The position numbers and the translations under genes are program-made. The notes under the pieces were generated by a model that was not told where the DNA came from, searched no databases, and saw only the letters and a program-made list of their open reading frames with translations. From the NCBI GenBank assembly GCA_028292075.1, contig JAQGNA010000204.1:1-6168 (forward strand): a DNA stretch of 6,168 nt, in the 5' to 3' direction. This DNA is from Rhodoferax sp. GTDB lineage: Bacteria > Pseudomonadota > Gammaproteobacteria > Burkholderiales > Burkholderiaceae. This document shows, in pieces, positions 1 through 5,498 of this stretch (position 1 is the stretch's first letter; the number at the start of each line of letters is the position of its first letter).

Positions 1-272
1 AAGCACTCGCGGGTGCGCCGTGAATGCGCGCTTAAATCACCTGGCGAGCGTATGTTTTCTGCGCGTCCCTTTAAGTCGGCGCCCGCGCAAAAGACCTTGC
101 CGGCGCCGGTAAGCACCACGGCGCGGATGTCTTCGGTTTCAGAAATGACGTCAAGCGCCATCGTCAGCTCGTCATTGAGGATGCGGGTCAATGCGTTGAC
201 CGGCGGGCTGTTGAGTGTCAGGAGCGCGACATGCCCGGTAACGCTGACCGTCAATTGTGTAAAGTTGAACAT
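1..272 (-). CDS. Enoyl-CoA hydratase/isomerase (crotonase) family protein, N-terminal part, cut by left window edge
   Basis: The first 90 residues of a crotonase-fold protein are visible; the gene continues beyond base 1. Crotonases of this type add water to, or isomerise, enoyl-CoA thioesters in the cytoplasm. Visible are the first strand with LLTLNSPPVNALT (about residues 17-29), a typical substrate-pocket segment, then VVLTGAGKVFCAGADLKGR (about 54-72), whose CAGAD segment supplies the first oxyanion-hole backbone NH in this family. The second oxyanion GGG motif and the catalytic Glu residues lie outside the window, so hydratase activity cannot be checked. The ATG start is supported by AAAGGA (complement of 278-283), five bases upstream. 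The gene follows the amidohydrolase by 28 bp on the same strand and is probably its operon partner. It is clearly different from the other crotonase at 4725-5498. The family is confident; the exact substrate is unknown. Confidence 0.9.
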   Translation of the reverse strand, partial: MFNFTQLTVSVTGHVALLTLNSPPVNALTRILNDELTMALDVISETEDIRAVVLTGAGKVFCAGADLKGRAENIRSPGDLSAHSRRTREC

Positions 273-300
273 AATGATCCTTTGGATGTGAGCGAAAGAT

Positions 301-1200
301 TCAGGCGTAGCCGTACAGTGCGGCGGGATTGTCGACCAGGATGCGCTGGCGCGTCGCCCCATCCGGTACCCAGCGGTAAAACAGGTCGAGCAGCTGTCCA
401 ACATCGGGGGACCGCTCGCCCATGCGTACAAACGGCCAATCCGAGCCCCACAGCAGTCGCGTCTTGTTGCGGGCCACAAGCGCGTCGTGGAAAGGTTTTA
501 AGTCAGCGTAGTCCGGCGCGGCGGTCGACACCCGGCACACCGACAGCTTAATCCAGACTTGGCCCGAGTCGAGCCAGCCGAGCAAGGCTTGGAAACCATC
601 GCCGTTGACGCCTTCGTCGACTTTCAGGGAGGCCATATGGTCGAGTATCAGCGGCACGCCAAGCGGCGCAAGTTCGCTCAACAGACGCGGGTACGCGGCA
701 CATGGTGCCCACAGCTGAGCATGCAAGCCCACGCGCCGCATGGCGGGCGCCAGCGCCTTGAGCACATTCAAGTCTGCGCTGCCCTGATAAGCGTTGCCTT
801 GCGGGTCGCGCATCTCGACGAAACGCAGCCCGCGCACGCCTGCGTCGTACCACTCCTGCAGCAGCGCCTCGCTGGTATCGGCGTTCGCCACAGCGACGCC
901 GCGCAGAATCCCGCCGCTGACGGCCAAGGCGTCCAGCAGGGCAGCGGGATCGGTCGCATAAGGCGCAGGTTGCACCAGCACACCGCGCTGGGCCCCGCTG
1001 GTGGCTAGCATGCTGCGATAGCGCGCCGCGTCAGCAACCGGCAGCGAGTAACTGGCTGGCAGCACCAGCGGAAACGTATCGAACGGACCGAACACGTGGG
1101 AGTGCGTGTCGCAAGCACCCGGCGGCAGGACCGACTGGGGCCGGGATGGCATGCGCGGCTCGACCGTAACAAATACACCAACAGGGATTTGGCCGTTCAT
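301..1200 (-). CDS. Amidohydrolase (Amidohydro_2 / LigI-like lactonase family)
   Basis: A 299-residue TIM-barrel amidohydrolase of the COG3618 type, related to 2-pyrone-4,6-dicarboxylate lactonase (LigI), and to sugar-lactone hydrolases. Motifs in order: DTHSHVFGP with the HxH pair at His33 and His35, GVRGLRF (121-127) with basic residues that contact substrate carboxylates in LigI, LILDHM with His188, WIKLS (216-220) followed by Arg223, and LLWGSDWPF with the catalytic-type Asp254. All expected active-site positions are present, so the enzyme is probably active; a cytoplasmic hydrolysis of a lactone or similar ring is inferred. The ATG overlaps the stop codon of the upstream CMD-like gene as ATGA, with AAGGTGG seven bases before it, which favours this start over Met17 (which has no ribosome site). 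The overlap implies translational coupling. An alternative would be a decarboxylase of the ACMSD-like branch, which shares the fold; HxH with a LigI-like layout makes lactonase the better guess. Confidence 0.9.
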   Translation of the reverse strand: MNGQIPVGVFVTVEPRMPSRPQSVLPPGACDTHSHVFGPFDTFPLVLPASYSLPVADAARYRSMLATSGAQRGVLVQPAPYATDPAALLDALAVSGGILRGVAVANADTSEALLQEWYDAGVRGLRFVEMRDPQGNAYQGSADLNVLKALAPAMRRVGLHAQLWAPCAAYPRLLSELAPLGVPLILDHMASLKVDEGVNGDGFQALLGWLDSGQVWIKLSVCRVSTAAPDYADLKPFHDALVARNKTRLLWGSDWPFVRMGERSPDVGQLLDLFYRWVPDGATRQRILVDNPAALYGYA

Positions 1201-1832
1201 GGGGTAGCCACCTTGTCGAGCAGCACTGCGTGCGGCAGCGAGGTCAACGCCGGCAAGTCGCCTTCGACGCCGAGCTCGACGCTTTGCAGCGGCGGGACGA
1301 CGCCCTCGTCCGGAAGCGGAATCTGGTGGACATTGAGCGTCATCGACACCATCGCGTAATAGCCCAAGATAGCGCCAAGCTCAACGATGCCGGTTTCGCC
1401 GTGAACCGCCAGCACCTGCTGGTACACCGCTTCATCGACATTGCCATTCTGCTGCAATTGGCGGGAAAACTCGTACACTGCTGCTTCCCCAACGTCGCCG
1501 AATGCGGGCGGCTGCGCCAACTTGATGGCCGCGATGACGGTTTCGTCCAGTCCGGCTGCGCGCGCGGCCGCCGCGTGGATGTACCACTCGACTTGGCTGT
1601 TCCAACGGCGCGCCGTTACTAGGATCGCCAGCTCGCTCAGACGTGGGCAAATTGTTGTATTGAAGCGCAGCAATGCACCCAGGCTCTGCCAGCGCTCGGC
1701 CAGCGCCGGACTGTGCAACGCAGCCCGCAGCGGACCCACGAGGCGCGAACGGGGCCCGCTGACGATGGATTCATAAACGCGACGCTGTTCGCCAGCCATT
1801 GTTATCGGATCGGGAAAGGAAATGCGTGCCAT
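1197..1832 (-). CDS. Carboxymuconolactone decarboxylase (CMD) family protein
   Basis: A 211-residue all-helical protein of the CMD/AhpD superfamily. The N-terminus MARISFPDP and the later RLSELAILVTARRWNSQ (64-80) followed by EWYIH (82-86) match the long, COG2128-like members. Glu67, Glu82 and His86 are the polar residues usual in this core, and a second similar segment, ELGAILGYYAMVSMTLNVHQ (151-170), gives another Glu and His. The CxxC pair of AhpD-type alkylhydroperoxidases is absent; there is only one cysteine (Cys62). A thiol peroxidase role is therefore unlikely, and decarboxylase, lactone or dehydratase-like chemistry on a ring-cleavage product is more likely, though unproven. The start follows the CoA-transferase stop by 17 bp; the ribosome site is weak (TAAGA about five bases upstream), so expression may depend on translation of the upstream gene. 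The stop overlaps the amidohydrolase start. Met12 is a poorer start because family similarity begins at Met1. Confidence 0.9.
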   Translation of the reverse strand: MARISFPDPITMAGEQRRVYESIVSGPRSRLVGPLRAALHSPALAERWQSLGALLRFNTTICPRLSELAILVTARRWNSQVEWYIHAAAARAAGLDETVIAAIKLAQPPAFGDVGEAAVYEFSRQLQQNGNVDEAVYQQVLAVHGETGIVELGAILGYYAMVSMTLNVHQIPLPDEGVVPPLQSVELGVEGDLPALTSLPHAVLLDKVATP

Positions 1833-1849
1833 GTGGTCTTATATATCCG

Positions 1850-3070
1850 TTAAATGGTGCCGTTGGCGGCCCAGGTGTCGACTTGCGCACCCTCGAAGCC
1901 CAGTTCAGCCAGCACCTCGCGGGTATGCTGGCCAAGCAACGGCGGGGCTTGGTCGAAGGCGAGTTCCGCCTCGGCGAAGCGCATCGGGCTGCGAATCTGT
2001 GGCAGCGTGCCGGCAGTCGGGTGCGGCACCTGGATCAGCATCTTGCGGTGCTTCACCTGCTCGTCCTCAAGGACCTGAGCAATCGTGTTGATCGGGCTGC
2101 ACGGCACACCGGCCCGGTCCAGCAACTCCGCCCATGCGGCCATCGGGCGCTGCAGCAGGATGGCCGCAATCGCCGGTAGCAGGGTCGCCTGGTTGCGCAC
2201 GCGTCCACCGTTGCTGGCGTAGCGCTCGTCGGCCGGCCACTCCAGTTCGCCGATCACCTGACAGAATTTCGCGAACTGGCTGTCGTTGCCGACCACCAGC
2301 ACCAGATGGCCGTCCGCGCAGGCGAACACGTCTTGCGGCTGGATATTAGGATGCTTGTTGCCTGCCCGCTTAGGGGTGCGGCCCGACACCAGATAATTCA
2401 TGCCTTGATTCGCTAGGCTACCCACCATCACGTCGAGCATGCCGATGTCGATGTAGTCGCCCTTTCCAGTTTCGGCACGCCTGGCGAGGGCGGCCAGGAC
2501 CGCCACGGAGGTGTACATGCCGGTCATCAGGTCCACAATTGGCACGCCGACCTTTTGCGGGCCACCGCCGGGCAAGTCGTCTCGCTCACCGGTGACGCTC
2601 ATCAGGCCGCCCATGGCCTGAATCATGAAGTCGTACGCCGCGTTGTCGGCTTTCGGCCCGGTCTGGCCGAAGCCAGTCACGGAGCAATAGATCAGCCCAG
2701 GGTTGACGGCTTTTAGGTCGTCGTAAGCCAGGCCGAACTTGGCCAGTGTTCCAACCTTGTAATTCTCAAGCAAGATGTCGGACTTGGCCGCGAGCGAGCG
2801 CACGATACGCTGGCCATCCGGAGTGTTGAGGTCAACGGTCACCGAACGTTTGCCGCGGTTGGCCGATAGGTAATAGCCGGCTTCGCGGGTCGGCTTGCCG
2901 TCGGCGTCGGCGAGGAACGGCGGCCCCCAGCTGCGGGTGTCGTCCCCAGCGCCAGGACGCTCGACCTTGATTACGTCAGCGCCCAGGTCAGCCAGCACTT
3001 GGCCAGACCAAGGGCCGGCCAGGATACGGCTCAAATCGAGGACTTTGATATGTGAAAGCGGACCAGCCAT
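1850..3070 (-). CDS. Class III (CaiB/BaiF) CoA-transferase
   Basis: A complete 406-residue family III CoA-transferase, the normal length for the family. It moves CoA between a donor thioester (often succinyl-CoA or another acyl-CoA) and a carboxylic acid through an aspartyl-CoA anhydride. Visible landmarks: the N-terminal KVLDLSRILAGPWSG (9-23), LGADVIKVERPGAGD (29-43), the SANRGKRSVTVDL segment (69-81), the central CSVTGFGQTGP (129-139) and YDFMIQAMGGLMSVTG (146-161), then KVGVPIVDLMTGMY (173-186), where Asp180 sits at the position of the catalytic Asp of formyl-CoA transferase. The start is well supported by GGAG seven bases before the ATG. It resembles the SUGCT-like branch that uses dicarboxylic acids, so a di- or hydroxy-carboxylate acceptor is plausible, but substrate cannot be read from sequence. 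It lies between the GST (63-bp gap) and the CMD-like gene (17-bp gap), and probably supplies the CoA ester used by the neighbouring crotonases. Confidence 0.95.
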   Translation of the reverse strand: MAGPLSHIKVLDLSRILAGPWSGQVLADLGADVIKVERPGAGDDTRSWGPPFLADADGKPTREAGYYLSANRGKRSVTVDLNTPDGQRIVRSLAAKSDILLENYKVGTLAKFGLAYDDLKAVNPGLIYCSVTGFGQTGPKADNAAYDFMIQAMGGLMSVTGERDDLPGGGPQKVGVPIVDLMTGMYTSVAVLAALARRAETGKGDYIDIGMLDVMVGSLANQGMNYLVSGRTPKRAGNKHPNIQPQDVFACADGHLVLVVGNDSQFAKFCQVIGELEWPADERYASNGGRVRNQATLLPAIAAILLQRPMAAWAELLDRAGVPCSPINTIAQVLEDEQVKHRKMLIQVPHPTAGTLPQIRSPMRFAEAELAFDQAPPLLGQHTREVLAELGFEGAQVDTWAANGTI

Positions 3071-3133
3071 GAATAGCTCCAGTTAGGAATCAGAAATAAG
3101 AGAACACAGGGAGGCGGCGCGGGGCTGCCAGAC

Positions 3134-3754
3134 TCAGGTCGCGGTGTCGTCGGGCACGCTTGCAAGCACCGATGGACGCTGGCTGAACTGCGCATGCCAG
3201 GCAGCCAGGCACGGATGAGGGGCACGCCAATTAAAATCAGCAAATCGGTAATCGAGGTAGGACAGCATGCAGCCGATGGCTATCTGCCCGATGTCGAGGT
3301 GGACGGCGTCGAAGCTGTCGGCCTCGCCCTCGAGGGCGGCCAGGCCGATATCGATCTTCAGGCGGAACGCGGCCAACCAAGTTGGCTCCTGTTGCACCTG
3401 TGTTTTTATGCGCTCCTGCCGCCACAGCAGGAGCACCGCCAGCAGGCCATCGGCCAGCGCTTGGCGGCGTAGGGTTAGCCAGCGCGCCGCACCGCTCGGC
3501 GGGCACATGGGGGCGCCATCGTGTAGCGTGTCGAGGTACTCGCAGATAAGCGGGGAATCGTACAGCACCGCGCCGTCATCCCGCACCAGCGTGGGAATCT
3601 GGCTGAGTGGGTTGTCACGCATCAGCGCTAGGTTGGGCTCGGCCATGGCGACCACTGAGCGGACAAATTCGACCCGCTCGCGCAGGCCGCACTCCAGCAA
3701 TACGATGACAACTTTGCGCACAAACGGCGAGCGCGGCGACCAATGCAGTTTCAT
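3134..3754 (-). CDS. Glutathione S-transferase-like protein
   Basis: A 206-residue cytosolic GST. The N-terminal thioredoxin-like domain (about 1-78) begins MKLHWSPRSPFVRKV, with Ser9 placed as the catalytic-type Ser of bacterial and zeta-like GSTs. It carries NPLSQIPTL with the cis-proline Pro54, and DSPLICEYLD with Asp66-Ser67, the glutathione gamma-glutamyl contact. The helical C-terminal domain (about 88-200) contains DIGQIAIGCMLSYLDYR with the usual helix-capping Asp at 154. The start was chosen because AAGGA (complement of 3760-3764) lies five bases upstream and because GST similarity starts here; a longer frame beginning at a TTG inside the 3779-3802 hairpin is rejected. In catabolic clusters, small GSTs may isomerise maleyl-type intermediates, remove halogen or ether groups, or merely detoxify. 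Which applies is unknown. It is preceded by the regulator (42-bp gap) and followed by the CoA-transferase. Confidence 0.92.
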   Translation of the reverse strand: MKLHWSPRSPFVRKVVIVLLECGLRERVEFVRSVVAMAEPNLALMRDNPLSQIPTLVRDDGAVLYDSPLICEYLDTLHDGAPMCPPSGAARWLTLRRQALADGLLAVLLLWRQERIKTQVQQEPTWLAAFRLKIDIGLAALEGEADSFDAVHLDIGQIAIGCMLSYLDYRFADFNWRAPHPCLAAWHAQFSQRPSVLASVPDDTAT

Positions 3755-3759
3755 ACCAT

Positions 3760-3764
3760 TCCTT
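3760..3764 (-). promoter_or_regulatory. Ribosome binding site that fixes the GST start
   Basis: The minus strand reads AAGGA here, followed by a five-base spacer and ATG at 3754. This supports the 206-residue GST start over the upstream TTG in the same frame at 3790, which would sit inside a hairpin and has no similar site. Confidence 0.7.
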
Positions 3765-3778
3765 ATCGATGAATTGAC

Positions 3779-3802
3779 AAGTAACGGCAATCGCCGTTAC
3801 TT
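3779..3802 (-). terminator. Perfect 10-bp stem-loop at the regulator stop codon (possible attenuator or weak terminator)
   Basis: Arms 3779-3788 and 3793-3802 are exact reverse complements, separated by a four-base loop, giving a 10-bp stem with a GC core (ACGGC/GCCGT). In the mRNA the left arm begins with the last Lys codon and UAA stop of the GntR gene. The bases after the stem on the transcribed strand are GTCAATTC, not a clean T-run, so a full intrinsic terminator is doubtful. It could act as a partial terminator or RNA-stabilising hairpin lowering or separating expression of the GST to amidohydrolase block, or, as DNA, as a palindromic protein site. The structure is certain; its role is inferred. 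Confidence 0.5.
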
Positions 3803-4549
3803 CAATTTAATATCGAGGCGGATCACATCGCCCCGGTAAATCCCTTTTCCTACAAACACCACGCAGCCATCCTGGTCCGCGGCTGTGCGCGTCACGTAGG
3901 CGATCGGCGCGTTCAGGGGAATCTGCAGCAGTTCCGACACGTGCGGGTCGGCCGAGCCGAGCGTGAGCGTCTGGTGCGCCGTGACGATTTCAAGTCCTGG
4001 CAGCTCGCGCAAAATGCGCATCGAAGTCTTGGTCTCAAACGACTTCTTCGAGATGCGCGCCGCCACGCGCTCGTCGATGAACACATCGCCCAGGTAGTAT
4101 GGCTTGCCGTTGCGCCAGTGACGCCGGCGCCAGCTCTGGTACGACGGAGCCATCGTGCCGAACAACGGATCGACGGGCGTTGGCGAGAGCCTCTTTTTCG
4201 CCTCCAGCACTTCGATAGTCACCCCTTCCGGCGCGATCAATTGGCCCGACCAGTCGGTTGCCACCTCGCACCAGAATTGGTCCTGCGGCTTGCCGATTAC
4301 AAACGTGCCTTTCGCCCGGTAACGCGCGATCAATTTTTCTTCTTCCAGCGCGTCTAGCGCCTGGCGCACCGTCGCGCGCGCCACCTTGCATTCCTCGGCC
4401 AAGTCGTCGACGGTGGGAATTTGCGCCCCCACGGCCCATTCCCCCGACTCGACCCGGGAGCGAAACAGGCTGGCCAGTTGCACGTAGCGCGACACCGCGC
4501 TACGGCTGAAGTCGATCGCGACATTTGGTTTGCTATTCTGGTCTTTCAT
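3797..4549 (-). CDS. GntR-family transcriptional regulator, HutC subfamily (UTRA effector domain)
   Basis: A 250-residue regulator. Residues about 20-87 form the GntR winged helix: YVQLASLFRSRVESGEW, then GAQIPTVDDLAEE, then the recognition-helix segment VARATVRQALDALEEE and the wing RYRAKGTFV. Residues about 100-248 form a UTRA-type ligand-binding domain, with the typical YYLGDVFID (156-164) and a C-terminal IYRGDVIRLDI strand. Such proteins bind palindromic DNA as dimers and usually release it when a pathway compound binds; repression of the downstream block and of its own gene is therefore likely. It is the first gene after a 175-bp gap containing a promoter and palindrome, and it is followed in the same direction by the GST, CoA-transferase, CMD-like, amidohydrolase and crotonase genes. 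The ATG has a moderate GAGAAAG sequence just upstream. The ligand is unknown. Confidence 0.94.
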   Translation of the reverse strand: MKDQNSKPNVAIDFSRSAVSRYVQLASLFRSRVESGEWAVGAQIPTVDDLAEECKVARATVRQALDALEEEKLIARYRAKGTFVIGKPQDQFWCEVATDWSGQLIAPEGVTIEVLEAKKRLSPTPVDPLFGTMAPSYQSWRRRHWRNGKPYYLGDVFIDERVAARISKKSFETKTSMRILRELPGLEIVTAHQTLTLGSADPHVSELLQIPLNAPIAYVTRTAADQDGCVVFVGKGIYRGDVIRLDIKLK

Positions 4550-4625
4550 TTAATGCTTTCTCGATCGTGTTGGGGGAGTGCCGGTGCCGCGCCCGGATAC
4601 TATTGGACGAACCAGCCGGCACGCG

Positions 4626-4640
4626 CAATGGAACCAATTG
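4626..4640. promoter_or_regulatory. Imperfect inverted repeat near the predicted transcription start
   Basis: CAATGG, a two-base AA spacer, then CCAATTG form a near-palindrome with one extra base. It lies just downstream of the candidate -10 box, around the expected transcription start, a common operator position. It is a weaker candidate than the repeat at 4645-4668 and could be chance. Confidence 0.25.
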
Positions 4641-4644
4641 CAAC

Positions 4645-4668
4645 ATTATCACCCAATAAACCGATAAT
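4645..4668. promoter_or_regulatory. Inverted repeat overlapping the promoter, candidate GntR operator
   Basis: ATTATC at 4645-4650 and GATAAT at 4663-4668 are perfect six-base inverted arms with 12 bp between. One arm is the -10 box itself and the other overlaps the -35 box, so a dimer bound here would block RNA polymerase. The arms do not match the best-known HutC-type half-site closely, so assignment to the adjacent regulator rests on position. Confidence 0.4.
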
Positions 4669-4672
4669 TCAA
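4645..4672 (-). promoter_or_regulatory. Candidate sigma-70 promoter for the regulator operon
   Basis: On the minus strand a -35-like TTGAAT (complement of 4667-4672) is followed after 16 bp by a -10-like GATAAT (complement of 4645-4650), in the AT-richest part of the gap. A start near 4638 would give a leader of roughly 90 bases before the regulator ATG. The match is four of six and five of six to consensus. This is a reading of sequence only. Confidence 0.5.
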
Positions 4673-4724
4673 CCTTTTGACTTAACTGTTTCTCCGGCAG
4701 AATTTTACCCTCTGGAACTGGCCA

Positions 4725-5498
4725 TCAGCATCCCAGGTAGGCCGGCGCTCGCTTCTCCATGAAGGCCGCCATACCTTCACGCTGGTCGGCGCTGTCGAAG
4801 AGCAGCTGGAAAGCCTTACGTTCGAGAAGCAGCGCGGTCTCCATCGGCGCGTCCTGGCCCATAAGCACCACTTCCTTGATTGAGCGCACAGCCAGCGGCG
4901 GCATTGCCGCCACGCCAGCTGCAAGCGCCAGTGCGCGCTGGAGCGCCTCGCCCTCTGGCGCCAGCTCAGACACAAGGCCCATGCCATACGCCTCGCTTGC
5001 GCCGATCGCCTCGCCGCTGAGCAACAAGCGCATCGCCTGGTACCTCCCGACAGTGCGCAGAAGGCGCTGGGTGGCGCCAGCGCCTGGCATGATGCCGACC
5101 TTGATCTCGGGCTGGCCCAGCTTCGCCGTCGTGGCAGCGACGATCATGTCGCAGCATAGCGCCAGTTCGCAACCACCGCCCAGCGCGTAGCCCTCGATGG
5201 CCGCAATCAAGACCTTTGGGCTGCGCCGCAGTGCGGTAAACACCGCGTCGCTTGCTTCGAGCGTGTGCCCAGTGGGCGTCATGCCCATCATTTCCGCGAT
5301 ATCGGTACCAGCCACGAAATAGCCGCCGGCGCCGGTGATGATGATTACGCGTACCGTGGGGTCGGCGTCAAGCGCCCCCAGGCTGTCGATCAATTCCCGC
5401 TTGACGGCTAGGTTTAGCGCGTTGCGCCGTTCCGGGCGCGCGATGGTGATCACGCCAACCGCCGCCACTTCTATTTTGTGCGTGACGAAGCGGGTCAT
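4725..5498 (-). CDS. Enoyl-CoA hydratase (crotonase family), complete
   Basis: A 257-residue crotonase, the standard length, that should hydrate trans-2-enoyl-CoA to 3-hydroxyacyl-CoA in the cytoplasm. Motifs: ARPERRNALN (20-29), GYFVAGTDIAEM (59-70; first oxyanion NH), EGYALGGGCELALCCDM (102-118; second oxyanion Gly and Glu111), and KLGQPEIKVGIMPGAGATQRL (126-146; Glu131). Glu111 and Glu131 align with the two catalytic Glu residues (144 and 164) of rat mitochondrial enoyl-CoA hydratase, and their 20-residue spacing is kept, so true hydratase activity is expected. The start overlaps the stop of the dehydrogenase gene as ATGA, with AGGAG eight bases upstream, pointing to coupled translation. 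Together they form a hydratase-dehydrogenase pair as in phenylacetate degradation (PaaF/PaaG with PaaH). AGTD in place of the more common AGAD is a minor variation. No convincing terminator follows before the next gene, so read-through into the regulator is possible. Confidence 0.95.
   Translation of the reverse strand: MTRFVTHKIEVAAVGVITIARPERRNALNLAVKRELIDSLGALDADPTVRVIIITGAGGYFVAGTDIAEMMGMTPTGHTLEASDAVFTALRRSPKVLIAAIEGYALGGGCELALCCDMIVAATTAKLGQPEIKVGIMPGAGATQRLLRTVGRYQAMRLLLSGEAIGASEAYGMGLVSELAPEGEALQRALALAAGVAAMPPLAVRSIKEVVLMGQDAPMETALLLERKAFQLLFDSADQREGMAAFMEKRAPAYLGC

Noticed and set aside
559..1008. 149-residue plus-strand open frame opposite the amidohydrolase
   Set aside because: It mirrors the amidohydrolase coding pattern, with no family motif; a shadow frame.
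301..1152. Shorter amidohydrolase starting at Met17
   Set aside because: No ribosome site precedes it, whereas the start at 1200 has AAGGTGG and an ATGA overlap.
3134..3790. Longer GST starting at a TTG, adding 12 residues
   Set aside because: The added part lies in the hairpin region, has no ribosome site, and GST similarity begins at the ATG at 3754, which has AAGGA upstream.
3267..3839. 190-residue open frame on the plus strand opposite the GST gene
   Set aside because: It lies antisense to a clear GST, has low-complexity Ser/Arg/Ala-rich composition and no recognisable motif; such frames are common opposite GC-rich genes.
4638..4668. Plus-strand promoter using GATAAT at 4663-4668
   Set aside because: The best -35 (TTGCAA at 4638) is 19 bp away and it would transcribe only antisense to the hydratase; the palindrome explains the box.
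4700..4727. Terminator after the enoyl-CoA hydratase
   Set aside because: Only a four-base stem is visible near the stop, with no T-run.
4759..5190. 143-residue plus-strand open frame opposite the enoyl-CoA hydratase
   Set aside because: Ser/Ala-rich shadow of a gene whose catalytic motifs are all present on the other strand.
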